64,000 nt of DNA from Undibacterium hunanense (GCF_014284335.1 NZ_JACOGF010000015.1:1-64000), one strand, 5' to 3'. Shown: positions 7,822-16,765, numbered from the stretch's first letter. The notes: generated by a model from the letters alone, not told the origin. Numbers and translations: made by a program.

Positions 7822-8850
7822 ATGACGAATTTATCTACACTCCAGGCAGATTATCCTCTGCAAAACTTGAATACTTTTGGTATTGCAGCCCGCGCCCGTC
7901 AGTTTTTGCAGGTGGAAAGCCCGGTGCAATTGCGTGCCGTGTTTGATGACCCCGCTTTGCGGGCCACGCCGCGGCTGATACTGGGTGGTGGCAGCAATGT
8001 TGTGCTGTCCGACCAGGTGGATGCCCTGGTCCTGCAAATGTGCCTGAAAGGGCGGCGGATTGTTGATAACAATGACCAGCGTGTGCTGGTGGAGGCCGCT
8101 GCCGGTGAAAACTGGCATGAATTTGTCTTGTGGACCTTGCAACATGGCCTGGCCGGGCTGGAAAATCTGTCACTCATCCCCGGCACCGTTGGCGCTGCAC
8201 CGATACAGAATATAGGTGCCTATGGGCTGGAAATGCAGGATGTCTTTGATAGTCTCACCGCTTTTGATTTTATGACTGGCGAGATGGTGCAACTGGACAA
8301 GGCAGCCTGTCGTTTTGCTTATCGGGACAGTATTTTCAAACATGATTACAAGGATCGCATGGTCATCCTGGCGGTGCGTTTTGCCTTGCCCAAGCCCTGG
8401 CAGGCCAGGCTGGCGTATGCGGACGTGGAACGGTATTTAAGTCAGCGCGGCGCGAGCGATCCTTCGCCTGCTGAAATCAGCGACGCCATCATTGCCATAC
8501 GCCAAGCCAAATTGCCAGACCCGGCAAAGACAGGCAATGCTGGCAGCTTTTTCAAAAACCCGGTGGTGTCTGGCGCAAAACGCGACAGCCTGCTGGAGGT
8601 ATACCCCACACTGGTCAGTCATGTGCAGGGTACTGGCGACTACAAGCTGGCTGCAGGCTGGCTGATCGATCAGTGTGGCTGGAAGGGCAAGCATCTGGGG
8701 CGCGCTGGTGTATATGAAAAACAGGCGCTGGTATTGGTTAACCGTGGTGGTGCCAGTGGTGCAGATGTGCGTGCGCTGGCCAGCGCAGTGCAGGCCGATG
8801 TGCTGGCAAAGTTTGGTGTGGTGCTGGAAGTGGAACCAGTATTTGTATAG
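7822..8850 (+). CDS. murB: UDP-N-acetylenolpyruvoylglucosamine reductase (MurB)
   Basis: 342 residues, the type I length. It reduces UDP-GlcNAc-enolpyruvate to UDP-MurNAc with NADPH and FAD, in cytosolic peptidoglycan precursor synthesis. Landmarks: NTFGIAARA near residue 17, LGGGSNVVLSD in the FAD domain near 54, LSLIPGTVGAAPIQNIGAYG near 120-140, FAYRDSIFK near 174 with the conserved Arg-Asp-Ser, GNAGSFFKNP near 243 with the catalytic Ser, and a terminal E in VLEVEPVF. There is no Shine-Dalgarno in front of the ATG, and a TATAAT box sits immediately upstream. Confidence 0.97.
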   Translation: MTNLSTLQADYPLQNLNTFGIAARARQFLQVESPVQLRAVFDDPALRATPRLILGGGSNVVLSDQVDALVLQMCLKGRRIVDNNDQRVLVEAAAGENWHEFVLWTLQHGLAGLENLSLIPGTVGAAPIQNIGAYGLEMQDVFDSLTAFDFMTGEMVQLDKAACRFAYRDSIFKHDYKDRMVILAVRFALPKPWQARLAYADVERYLSQRGASDPSPAEISDAIIAIRQAKLPDPAKTGNAGSFFKNPVVSGAKRDSLLEVYPTLVSHVQGTGDYKLAAGWLIDQCGWKGKHLGRAGVYEKQALVLVNRGGASGADVRALASAVQADVLAKFGVVLEVEPVFV

Positions 8851-8884
8851 GGAAGCTCTGATTAAGCTACTGCGCGACGCTTAG

Positions 8885-8917
8885 TTAGAGATTCATTAGA
8901 GATTCATCAGAGATGCC
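8885..8917 (+). repeat. 11-bp direct repeat after murB
   Basis: TTAGAGATTCA occurs twice in tandem (8885-8895, 8896-8906) with a third degenerate copy (TCAGAGATGCC). It lies 34 bp after the murB stop. Confidence 0.7.
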
Positions 8918-8988
8918 CGAGCACTTTGCTTTAGGTTAACACGCCCTAAAACTCATTCTTCAATCTGCTTTATCCAACAGGATAGTGA

Positions 8989-10545
8989 ATGTCAGAATTC
9001 TTACCCGCCAATGCCAGTAACGATGAGCCGTTGAACAATCAAGATGATCAACCCGGCCAGGATGCAGGAGGTGAAGGGGCGAATGCGTCTTCCATGCAGC
9101 GCCTGCTGACAGAAGCCTTGCGCGTGAGCATGTGCCGTGCGCCGCGCTGGGACGGCTTGCCCGCTTCGCCTGGCCTGGTCGCCGGTTTGATGATCTTGTA
9201 CCTGCTGACGCATATTGCCTTGCAGCGCGTGATGATTATTGGCCCGGCACAGTTTTACTGGCAGGTATTTGCTTCTGGCTGGTTTTATTTTGCTGCACTT
9301 GCCTGGGGCTGTTATCGTTTGCGACCGGTTCGTCTGGAAGCACAGGAAACGCATTTGGGCAAGGCGGGCACTTCCATGGCCCCGGATGCCAGTCATCTGT
9401 TCACCCTGGCACTGGCGCAGGATCTGGTGCTGAACGTGGCGCTGCTGTCCTTCTCTGCGGTATTGGTGCGTGCGGGCTGGTATGACTTGTCTGGCTTCAG
9501 CCTGCGCATGCAGTGGCTGGTGTATCTGGCCCCGTCCATTCTTGCCTTATGCATACAACTCCTGTTTTTGTGGCGCGCAGGCGATCGTCGCAAGCCGGGT
9601 ATGCTTGTGGTGGTGGTCGTCATGCTGATCGCACTTGGGCTGGATGCCAGCACCCGTTCCATGAACTTCTGGTACCCGCGCCAGCCTGCCAAATCCAGTG
9701 AAGATGCGACCGATAAATCACCAGAAATCACACAGGAAATCTTTGAACAGCAGACCGCTTTATTGACAAAGAAACTGGCCGATATACAGCCGCAAAGACC
9801 TGGTACCATCGATTTATACAGCCTGACCTTTGCCCCTTACGGTGAAGAAAATGTCTTCCTGAATGAAACCAGCATGGTGTCACAGGTGATGGCGCAGCGT
9901 TTTGATGCGCAGGGGCGTAGTCTGCAACTGGCGAATAACCCCGGCACCATGACTTCACTGCCATGGGCCACGCCGCTGAACCTGCAAAGAGCCATTGCGC
10001 ATATCGCCACGCGCATGGATGTGAATGAGGACATCCTGTTCATGCACCTGTCTTCGCATGGTGCCAGTGACGGCGAACTGTCAGCCGGCATGTGGCCATT
10101 GACCATCAAACCCGTGACTCCGGCAGATTTAAAACAATGGCTCGATGATGCCGGTGTCAAGTACCGCGTCATTTCGATTTCTGCCTGTTATGCGGGTAAC
10201 TGGGTGGCACCTTTGTCGGATGCAAATACCCTGGTGATGACGGCATCGGACGCTGACCATACTTCATATGGCTGCGGCAGTAAATCCGACCTGACCTTTT
10301 TTGGACGCGCCATGTATGACGAACAGTTGCGCAAGCAAACCCTGTCATTTGAAGCCGCCCATGCAGCAGCACGCCCCATCATTAAACAGCGTGAAGAAGT
10401 CGCTGGCAAATCAGATGGGTATTCCAATCCGCAAATTGCTGTTGGTGAACAGATACGTGCACGTCTGAAATTGCTGGAACAGCGCTTGCAGGCGCAAAAA
10501 CCTGCACAGGCTGGCGATGTTGCTGCGATCAAGACCGAGCCATAA
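8989..10545 (+). CDS. C13 (legumain-like) family peptidase with membrane N-terminus
   Basis: 518 residues. Residues 1-60 are polar. Residues about 62-220 contain five or so membrane helices, including LVAGLMILYLLTHIAL and MLVVVVVMLIALGLDA. The soluble part from about residue 250 is a caspase-fold peptidase of family C13: MHLSSHGASDGEL holds the catalytic His (His357) and ISISACYAGNW the catalytic Cys (Cys400), with DADHTSYGCG after it. Eukaryotic legumains cut after Asn; the bacterial members' substrates are unknown. The domain should be periplasmic if the last helix exits outward. The ATG has AGGAT 8 bp upstream. The stop codon lies inside an 11-bp tandem repeat. Confidence 0.85.
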   Translation: MSEFLPANASNDEPLNNQDDQPGQDAGGEGANASSMQRLLTEALRVSMCRAPRWDGLPASPGLVAGLMILYLLTHIALQRVMIIGPAQFYWQVFASGWFYFAALAWGCYRLRPVRLEAQETHLGKAGTSMAPDASHLFTLALAQDLVLNVALLSFSAVLVRAGWYDLSGFSLRMQWLVYLAPSILALCIQLLFLWRAGDRRKPGMLVVVVVMLIALGLDASTRSMNFWYPRQPAKSSEDATDKSPEITQEIFEQQTALLTKKLADIQPQRPGTIDLYSLTFAPYGEENVFLNETSMVSQVMAQRFDAQGRSLQLANNPGTMTSLPWATPLNLQRAIAHIATRMDVNEDILFMHLSSHGASDGELSAGMWPLTIKPVTPADLKQWLDDAGVKYRVISISACYAGNWVAPLSDANTLVMTASDADHTSYGCGSKSDLTFFGRAMYDEQLRKQTLSFEAAHAAARPIIKQREEVAGKSDGYSNPQIAVGEQIRARLKLLEQRLQAQKPAQAGDVAAIKTEP

Positions 10546-10621
10546 CCGAGCCATAACCGAGCCATAACCGAGCCATAACCGAGCCATAACCGAGCCATAA
10601 CCGAGCCATAACCGAGCCATA
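10534..10621 (+). repeat. Eight tandem copies of an 11-bp repeat over the C13 gene stop codon
   Basis: The unit ACCGAGCCATA is repeated eight times without error. The first copy encodes the end of the C13 peptidase (…TEP) and its stop, so each following copy repeats the stop-codon region. The M48 gene arriving from the other side ends with the complementary GGCTCGGTTTT, so every unit can pair with it as an inverted repeat. Confidence 0.95.
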
Positions 10622-10649
10622 ATTAAGGCCCTGCGTTAAGACTTTGTTT

Positions 10650-11687
10650 TTAAGGCTCGGTTTTGTCGCTGCTCCTGCCTCTGTCATAGCCACGTATGCG
10701 CATGACGCGGTCGCTGCCGGCGGGGTGGCTGGACAGGTAGGGTGACATGCCGGGTGCGAGGGCATCCAGTTTTTCAAAGGCGACGGCCAGGTGCTCGCGG
10801 GCGATGCCGTTGGCGTCCAGCATTTTCATGGCATAGTCATCGGCTTCTGTTTCAGCGTCGCGTGAATACTTCAGGTCCAGCATCAGCGTCGGTATATTCG
10901 CCACTACCGCTGACACATCACCAAACAGCAGTGTTGCCGTGGCACCCACTGCCGAGCTTTGTATGATGCGGCGGGTCAGGTGACGTTCGTGCAGATGGCC
11001 CAGTTCATGTGCCAGCACACCCATGATGGCTTCATCATCATTCATCAGCTTGATGATTTCATCGGTGACGATGATGTCGCCTGACGGCAGGGCAAAGGCA
11101 TTCGGGCCTATGGTGCTTTTGCGAAATACCAAGTGATACGTGGGGCTGTCACCACGCGGTGGACGCAGCCGCTGGAAGCGTGCGCTCAATTCTTCCTGCC
11201 TGGCGGCGGGTAGAACAGAAGGCTTGAAGATATGCTTATCCAGAAAATCCAGCATACCATCACCGAGCTTGCGTTCGACAGATACCGGTGTGGCAAATGC
11301 CACCACACGTGACGCGGCTGGCAAGCCATACATGTAACCCAGTGTCAGTACGATAACCGTGCCTGCCAGCGCGAACAGTGTACCGGTCCAGCTTTGCTGG
11401 AGTTGTACCACAGTGGAATCCTGGTAGCCGGTGTTGCCGAGCATGGTATTGAAGGTAGCGTGGTCAGTGATTTCCAGATAGGCACCATCGCTGAAGGTGA
11501 CTTTGCGCGGTGCGTGGCGGGTACGTTCTGAGACCCGCAGTTCCGTCAACGGGCAACTGCGGGTGATGCCTTCGTGCAGGTCATTCGTGATCTCGCGCAC
11601 ATAAGCGGTGTCGCCTATTACTGAAAATTCCACCCGGTACAGGCGCGAGGTTTTGCCATCAAAATAGATGGCGGCAACTGTGTTCAT
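10650..11687 (-). CDS. M48-family zinc metallopeptidase, membrane anchored
   Basis: 345 residues. Residues 1-90 form a small beta-rich domain; one membrane helix follows at about 105-127 (TLFALAGTVIVLTLGYMYGL). The protease domain carries HELGH at 227-231 (HExxH zinc site), with the second glutamate in SRDAETEADDYAMKML near 275-285, and an N-terminal GPNAFALPSGDIIVTDE segment typical of the M48B/Oma1-like group. Function in the family is membrane-protein or envelope quality control. It overlaps the preceding yjgN-like gene by 4 bp (ATGA), so the pair is translationally coupled. A membrane channel-like YjgN and a protease together suggest an envelope stress or turnover unit. Confidence 0.9.
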   Translation of the reverse strand: MNTVAAIYFDGKTSRLYRVEFSVIGDTAYVREITNDLHEGITRSCPLTELRVSERTRHAPRKVTFSDGAYLEITDHATFNTMLGNTGYQDSTVVQLQQSWTGTLFALAGTVIVLTLGYMYGLPAASRVVAFATPVSVERKLGDGMLDFLDKHIFKPSVLPAARQEELSARFQRLRPPRGDSPTYHLVFRKSTIGPNAFALPSGDIIVTDEIIKLMNDDEAIMGVLAHELGHLHERHLTRRIIQSSAVGATATLLFGDVSAVVANIPTLMLDLKYSRDAETEADDYAMKMLDANGIAREHLAVAFEKLDALAPGMSPYLSSHPAGSDRVMRIRGYDRGRSSDKTEP

Positions 11688-12787
11688 AGAGATAAATCAA
11701 AATCCAGTAAATCGGCCATGCCTTCGCCGGCTGCGTTGACTTGTTCCTGTGTTTCAGCGATGAAGTTGTCCAGGCTGCCGTTGACTTCCAGCTCCAGGCT
11801 TTCAATACGGTAGCGCAACGCACGAATCTGGGCAAATGGAATAAACAGGCCCAGTGTACAGACGATGGCCAGCACATTGGTGACGGCGATAAAGCTCATG
11901 CGGCTCCATACCATATTGTTTTTGAATTGATGTTCACCCAGTTTGGTATGGTTCCAGATCAGGTTTTGCAGCAAGGTCAAAAAGATAGGGTAAATGGCAA
12001 ACAGCCACAGATACAGCACAAACATAAACAGGAACATGGATGACACCGCACCGAATACTGAGCCTGGTCTGCCATGGCCATCGCTGTTGCTCGCCACTGC
12101 AGCCAGGGCCGCAACCGTGCTGCCAAAGCCGACGCAGATAACGATTACGCCGACGATCATGATACCGATGCCCAGCAGATAGGCTTTATAGAACTGGCCT
12201 ACGCCCGCATCAAAAGAAAAATGCGTGCTGCCGAAACGGCTTTCATTATGCTGGAACTGCTTCAGGCGCTGGTGAAAGACCGGTGCCAGCAAGTACAGGC
12301 TTAAACCTGTCAGGAAAGGCCACAGCAAGAACGTCGTATATGCCTGACCGGCAGTACCACGGAAACCAAAGCGTATGCCACGATAGCTGGAGTTATACAG
12401 TTTGAACTGCAGGCTTTTCCAGACCAGCCACGGCATGATGGCAACCATCAGTGCCATCATGGCAAAGCCCAGGCCAATTGAAAATTTGAAGGCCAGTTGA
12501 TAGCCAAAGATAAAGACAAAGGCGACGATACGACCCTTTAGGATGGCGATGGCATTGCCATGGTATTCAAAACTGCTGCCGCCTAACTGGGTGCTGGAAT
12601 ACAGATAGCGGTTGCGGCGTACTTTGGCCCAGGCAGAATAAATGCCCAGTGTGATGATGGTCAGCAATAAGTTGACGATCCAGATACGGAAATATTCGCT
12701 GCCGCTGCCCTTGAATTCAAGTTGCAGTGTCCCGCTGGACTGATGCTGATGACTTGCTGAAAAGTCATTATTTTGAAAGGTATCCAT
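11684..12787 (-). CDS. yjgN: YjgN family (DUF898) membrane protein
   Basis: 367 residues from the ATG at 12787, which has GGGGAAA 8 bp upstream; a GTG 21 bp further 5' is possible but lacks such a site. The protein has about six hydrophobic segments. The DUF898 signature is present in the first third: FRIWIVNLLLTIITLGIYSAW, VRRNRYLYSSTQLGG and FEYHGNAIAILKGR, followed by YRGIRFGFRG. Function is unknown across the family. The ORF ends by overlapping the start of the M48 peptidase gene. This DUF898-M48 pairing recurs in betaproteobacteria as far as I recall. Confidence 0.9.
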   Translation of the reverse strand: MDTFQNNDFSASHQHQSSGTLQLEFKGSGSEYFRIWIVNLLLTIITLGIYSAWAKVRRNRYLYSSTQLGGSSFEYHGNAIAILKGRIVAFVFIFGYQLAFKFSIGLGFAMMALMVAIMPWLVWKSLQFKLYNSSYRGIRFGFRGTAGQAYTTFLLWPFLTGLSLYLLAPVFHQRLKQFQHNESRFGSTHFSFDAGVGQFYKAYLLGIGIMIVGVIVICVGFGSTVAALAAVASNSDGHGRPGSVFGAVSSMFLFMFVLYLWLFAIYPIFLTLLQNLIWNHTKLGEHQFKNNMVWSRMSFIAVTNVLAIVCTLGLFIPFAQIRALRYRIESLELEVNGSLDNFIAETQEQVNAAGEGMADLLDFDLSL

Positions 12788-12979
12788 GCTTGTGTTTTCC
12801 CCATGCACTTATTTTTTTAGAGCATGGACAATCGCATGGGGTTGGTATTAAGTCAAGTACATTAATTGTCTATCCATCCAAGGCAGCCGGCTTTGCCACA
12901 AACGCTGGCAGGTGGATGGATGATGTGTCTCTATGGCAATACGCTGTAACCTGGCTGGGGTGGTTTTGTGCCAGTCCCG

Positions 12980-13543
12980 CTAGCGTATCTTTTTCCAGAT
13001 GGATATCGCAGTCGTGCCATTGCCACTGGCACCGGCCGGTACACGGTAACTCAAGGTGTCGCCCTTGAGTTCAAACTGTCTGGCCTGTTCGCTGCCATCC
13101 CAGTTGGGGAAGGATGCATGTTCGATACGGAAGATCAGGACATTGCGTTCCACATCGATAAAGCAGCGGCCATAGTGCGCGCTGGTGTCGAGGGATGCAG
13201 CACGGAATTCTGTCTCCGTTCCCTTGCGCTTGTCGCCATTGGCAAACCTGGTGCGTTCGGCCTTGTAAATTTGTAGCGAATAGCGACCGGTGTCGTCAAT
13301 GATCAGCAAACCCCGGGGATTGGCCCCAAAGGTTTCGCCATGGCTGCCATCGGCACGGATTTCCGGGGCGCCTGTCAGCGTCCAGGTGCCGGTCAGGCGT
13401 TTTTGGGCCTGTTCATTCAGGTCTATATCCTGCTGCATCATGGCGCTGGCGGGCAGGCTTATGAATGTCAGGCTGGCGATGCAAGTGACGCAGATCAGAA
13501 TCAAGCTTCTGAAGCTGGCAAGTGAGCGTAGTAATGTGTTCAT
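12980..13543 (-). CDS. Exported lipocalin-like domain protein
   Basis: 187 residues from the ATG at 13543 (AAGGA 6 bp upstream); two ATG/GTG codons further 5' are less likely. A signal peptide (about 1-33, ending LPASA) precedes a domain that begins RLTGTWTLTG and continues NPRGLLIIDDTGRYSLQIY, the start of the lipocalin-like (Lipocalin_5) fold. The rest is beta-rich and ends with GTTAISIWKKI. It probably binds or senses a small ligand in the periplasm; ligand unknown. It lies 30 bp downstream of the quinone oxidoreductase gene on the same strand. Confidence 0.7.
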   Translation of the reverse strand: MNTLLRSLASFRSLILICVTCIASLTFISLPASAMMQQDIDLNEQAQKRLTGTWTLTGAPEIRADGSHGETFGANPRGLLIIDDTGRYSLQIYKAERTRFANGDKRKGTETEFRAASLDTSAHYGRCFIDVERNVLIFRIEHASFPNWDGSEQARQFELKGDTLSYRVPAGASGNGTTAISIWKKIR

Positions 13544-13573
13544 GGTCATCCTTGGTGAGTGGGGCAACACGTA

Positions 13574-14545
13574 TTAGCTGGTGGTTTCAACGGTGAGCAG
13601 TAATTTGCCGGTGGTCTTGCGCGATTCGAGGTCGGCCTGGGCCTGGGCCGCGTGCGCCAGTGGATAAGTGCCACCTATGCGCGGACGCAAAATGCCTTCA
13701 CGCAGCCAGCCCAGTACCCGCTGACTGCGGGCGGTCAGGCTGGCGGCGTCGGCCACATGGTGGGCGAGGGTAGGGCGGGTAAAGAATAAGGAACCACTGC
13801 GGCATAGCGTCATCGGGTCGATTGGTGGCACATTGCCGCTGGATTGACCAAACAGCACCAGCGAACCCAGCGGTCGCAACACCGCCATGCTGCCCTGGTA
13901 GGTCGTCAGCCCCACCGAGTCATACACCACATGCACGCCTTGCTGCTGCGTCAGTTCTTTCACTGCGGCGACAAAATCTGTTTCGGTATAGCGGATAACA
14001 TGGTCGGCACCCGCCTGGCGCGCCAGTTCTTCCTTGGCAGCGGTGGATACGGTGGTCAGTACGGTGGCACCCTTGTGCTTCAAAAGCTGTATCAGCAGCA
14101 GGCCCACGCCACCTGCTCCGGCATGCACCAGTGCAGTGTCGCCCGCCTTGATCTGGTAGCTGGTTTCGGCCAGGTATTGCACGGTGACGCCCTGCATGAT
14201 GACGGCGGTTGCCTGCTCGTTACTGATGTCATCCGGCAGGCGTACCAGCTTCCAGGCCGGGATGCTCAGGTATTCAGCATAGGAGCCGGGCTGCGACAAC
14301 CAGGCCACCCTGGTACCGGCAGGCAGGTCGGCATTGCCTTCCACCACGACGCCAGCGCCCTCGGTGCCAGGGATGGCAGGCAAGACAGCAGGGTTTTGCC
14401 CGTTGCGCTGATACACATCGGCATAGTTTACACCGGCGATGGCGACCCGTACCAGCACTTCTCCGGCTTTTTGGCTTGGCATGGGCAGGTCGGTCAGTTG
14501 CAAAACTTCCGGGCCGCCCTGGCTTAGTATCTGTATGGCTTTCAT
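13574..14545 (-). CDS. NADPH:quinone oxidoreductase / zinc-type alcohol dehydrogenase-like protein
   Basis: 323 residues of the MDR superfamily, QOR branch. The GroES-like half has GVNYADVYQRNG near 39 and PGTEGAGVV near 58; the Rossmann half has VHAGAGGVGLLLIQLLKHKGA (AxxGGVG nucleotide loop) near 140 and VVYDSVGLTTYQ near 206. Zinc-ligand cysteines of true alcohol dehydrogenases are absent, as is usual for quinone reductases. It reduces quinones or enals with NADPH in the cytosol. It is divergently transcribed from a LysR gene, the usual arrangement of a regulator and its target. Confidence 0.92.
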   Translation of the reverse strand: MKAIQILSQGGPEVLQLTDLPMPSQKAGEVLVRVAIAGVNYADVYQRNGQNPAVLPAIPGTEGAGVVVEGNADLPAGTRVAWLSQPGSYAEYLSIPAWKLVRLPDDISNEQATAVIMQGVTVQYLAETSYQIKAGDTALVHAGAGGVGLLLIQLLKHKGATVLTTVSTAAKEELARQAGADHVIRYTETDFVAAVKELTQQQGVHVVYDSVGLTTYQGSMAVLRPLGSLVLFGQSSGNVPPIDPMTLCRSGSLFFTRPTLAHHVADAASLTARSQRVLGWLREGILRPRIGGTYPLAHAAQAQADLESRKTTGKLLLTVETTS

Positions 14546-14639
14546 TTTTACTCTCTTGTTGTTAGTAGGGGTTGCGTTGCTGCACTTAGCTTAGACAAAG
14601 AGATACATAAATAAAATTACTGAAAAATTCGCCTGGACT

Positions 14640-14653
14640 GTGCATAATTGCAC
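14640..14653. promoter_or_regulatory. Palindrome at the LysR gene start, candidate operator
   Basis: GTGCA-TAAT-TGCAC, perfect 5-bp arms around 4 bp, ends 1 bp before the LysR ATG in the intergenic region shared with the quinone oxidoreductase gene. Its position would let a bound regulator block its own gene. Confidence 0.4.
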
Positions 14654-14654
14654 C

Positions 14655-15539
14655 ATGATGAATTGGGACGATCTACGGTTTTTTCTGGCACTGGTCGATA
14701 GCGGTACGCTGACCGGGGCTGCGCGTCGCCTGCAGGTGGAACACACTACAGTGGCTCGTCGCATCGACGCCCTGGAGGCAGCATTGGGCCTGCGCCTGTT
14801 TGACAGGCTGGTGCGTGGCTGGCAACTGACGGTGGAAGGGCAGCACCTGGTGCCGCATGCGCGGGAAGTGGAAGAGCGCTGGTTTTCGTTCGAACGAAAA
14901 GCCCTGAGCGAAGGACAGATGGAAGGCGTGGTACGGATTTCAGCCGCACCCACCCTGACATCATTTGTACTGGCACCCAACCTCAAAAACCTGCATGCCG
15001 CCTTGCCCGGTCTGGAACTGGAATTGTTTGCCGAAAAACACGAAGTCAGTCTGGGCCGGCGTGAAGCCGATATTGCCCTGCGCATGTCACGCCCACAAAC
15101 GGCGGGGCTGGTGATCAAGGCTGTTGCGACTATCCAGTATGGCCTGTACGCCAGTAAAAGTTATCTGAAAGGGCGCAAGCGCAGCGACTGGCAGTTTGCT
15201 GCCTATGAAAAAAATTCTGGCACGCTGCATCATCAGTGGCTGGAAGACCTGCTGGATGCCAATCCGTCCAGGGTGTTGTTGCGCAGCAATGATCAACTGG
15301 TCTTGCGCCAGGTGGTGGCAGCCGGCTTGGGAGTGTCGGTATTGCCGCATTACCTGGCCAAAGGCATGGGTGGTCGTAGCAGTGACCTGCAAAGGATAGA
15401 TGATCCGCTTTGCCCCGTGCAGCGCAAGCTGTGGCTGGTCATGCATGACGACGTGCGCCGGTCTGTCCGGGTGAGGGCGGTGGCTGATCAGTTGATCAGC
15501 CTGTTTGCCAGCCAGGTGGTTTTAGAGATGCTGGCCTGA
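14655..15539 (+). CDS. LysR-family transcriptional regulator
   Basis: 294 residues from the ATG at 14655 (a second ATG follows directly). Residues 1-60 are the winged helix-turn-helix: NWDDLRFFLALVDSGTLTGAARRL and HTTVARRIDALEAALGLRLFDR. Residues about 85-290 form the periplasmic-binding-protein-like effector domain, ending in a QRKLWLVMHDDVRRS strand typical of this group. It should control the divergent quinone oxidoreductase gene. No Shine-Dalgarno is visible; instead a palindrome lies directly in front of the start. Inducer unknown. Confidence 0.92.
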   Translation: MMNWDDLRFFLALVDSGTLTGAARRLQVEHTTVARRIDALEAALGLRLFDRLVRGWQLTVEGQHLVPHAREVEERWFSFERKALSEGQMEGVVRISAAPTLTSFVLAPNLKNLHAALPGLELELFAEKHEVSLGRREADIALRMSRPQTAGLVIKAVATIQYGLYASKSYLKGRKRSDWQFAAYEKNSGTLHHQWLEDLLDANPSRVLLRSNDQLVLRQVVAAGLGVSVLPHYLAKGMGGRSSDLQRIDDPLCPVQRKLWLVMHDDVRRSVRVRAVADQLISLFASQVVLEMLA

Positions 15540-15630
15540 TCATGAACAAATGTTGCAGGCAGACCTTGCACTGCACCATGTCCTGGCTAAAGCGGTATCA
15601 TGTAGCTTTGGACAGGCAAGCAACAGCACA

Positions 15631-16161
15631 ATGAATACCTTACTCATTATCGATATGCAGAACGCATGGGTGAATGGCACCACGCCGCGCTATGATAAAG
15701 AGGGAGTGGTCGCCCGCATCCAGCATGCGACCGAAGTCACGCGCCAGCATGGCGGGCAAATCATTTATATCCGTCATGCCAATGATGATGCAATGGTCGG
15801 CTCGGACGGCTGGGAAGTCATCCCCGAATTGCCGTTTACACCGGGTGATGTGTTCGTCGATAAAACTGCCTGTGATTCCTTTGCCGACACCGGCTTGCTG
15901 ACTCACCTGAAAATCACCGGCGCCCACACCCTTATGGTCTGTGGCCTGGCGACTGAATTGTGCATTGATACCACCATACGCTCTGCCGTATCGCATGGTT
16001 TTGATGTCATTGCCCTGTCTGACGCCCATACCACCGGCGACCGCCCCCACATGAAGGCCGAAAAAGTCATCGAACACCACAACTGGGTATGGGAAAACCT
16101 GTCTACCCCGGCCAACAGCCGCCTGATGGTGCGGACGGTGGCTGAGGTGTTCGGGCATTGA
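15631..16161 (+). CDS. Isochorismatase-family cysteine hydrolase
   Basis: 176 residues from the ATG at 15631; the frame is open upstream but the extension has no start signal. Motifs of the family: TLLIIDMQNAW (catalytic Asp), DKTACDSFADTGL (catalytic Lys) and MVCGLATELCIDTTIRSA (nucleophilic Cys in the C-terminal position), followed by SDAHTT. Substrates in the family range from isochorismate to nicotinamide and other amides; which one is used here cannot be told. A paralogue lies at 44900-45439. Downstream is a small secreted protein gene on the same strand. Confidence 0.92.
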   Translation: MNTLLIIDMQNAWVNGTTPRYDKEGVVARIQHATEVTRQHGGQIIYIRHANDDAMVGSDGWEVIPELPFTPGDVFVDKTACDSFADTGLLTHLKITGAHTLMVCGLATELCIDTTIRSAVSHGFDVIALSDAHTTGDRPHMKAEKVIEHHNWVWENLSTPANSRLMVRTVAEVFGH

Positions 16162-16184
16162 TAAGACAAAAGACCAGCACGTCA

Positions 16185-16706
16185 ATGAAATATATTAGAT
16201 GGACTACCTTCGCAGTATTGATTGCTGCCCTGCATCTCACAGCCGGTGCGGAAGAAATGCCTTATCAGGTTGATCAGCAGAATGTTCGCGTGGTCGCTAA
16301 CTTCAGGCATCCCGCGCAGGAAACCGCCAACATGCTTGTGACCCTGCTCAAGGAAGATGGATTTTCGCCGCGACGCGAAGTATTGCAAGCCGGCATCCTG
16401 GTTTTTGCAGATGGTGCAGGTCCGTCCATCAAAGCGACAAAGCAATATAAAGGAGACACCGTTGTCAGGTATGGTATTTCTGTTGTGCCTTCCGGTGATG
16501 GGTGTACTGTCCGCGTAAGCATGCAGATGAGTACGCTCGGTCGGGATAAGCGTGGCAAGGACAAGATGTTTGACGTCACGCATGACAATTCGGAACTGGC
16601 GCTGAGCCTGGAACTGGGAATTCTGGAGCGCCTTGGCCAGCGTCTGCCTGCCACAGGTTTGCCTGCCACAGGTTTGCCTGCCACCGGTTTGCCGGCCAAC
16701 GAATAA
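16185..16706 (+). CDS. Exported protein of unknown function with PATGL tail repeats
   Basis: 173 residues from the ATG at 16185 (an upstream TTG in frame would overlap the isochorismatase stop). Signal peptide about 1-22 (IAALHLTAGA). The body (about 25-150) alternates strand and helix and has a single Cys (GCTVRVSMQMST). The C-terminus ends with three PATGL copies produced by a 15-bp DNA repeat and then PANE. No family recognised; probably periplasmic. Confidence 0.65.
   Translation: MKYIRWTTFAVLIAALHLTAGAEEMPYQVDQQNVRVVANFRHPAQETANMLVTLLKEDGFSPRREVLQAGILVFADGAGPSIKATKQYKGDTVVRYGISVVPSGDGCTVRVSMQMSTLGRDKRGKDKMFDVTHDNSELALSLELGILERLGQRLPATGLPATGLPATGLPANE
16647..16691 (+). repeat. 15-bp tandem repeat, three copies, coding
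   Basis: CCTGCCACAGGTTTG twice and a third copy with one change, all in frame. Right after it GCCAACGAATAA, containing the stop codon, is itself repeated once 15 bp further. Confidence 0.9.
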
Positions 16707-16765
16707 ACTGCCAACGAATAACTACCATCCGGCCCCATCAAAAAAAGAGGGCAGGCTGCTGATTG

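Noticed and set aside
10411..10777. Minus-strand frames with MARLWLGYGSV repeats
   Set aside because: They are produced by the 11-bp array read in three frames (33 bp = 11 codons) and overlap two real genes.
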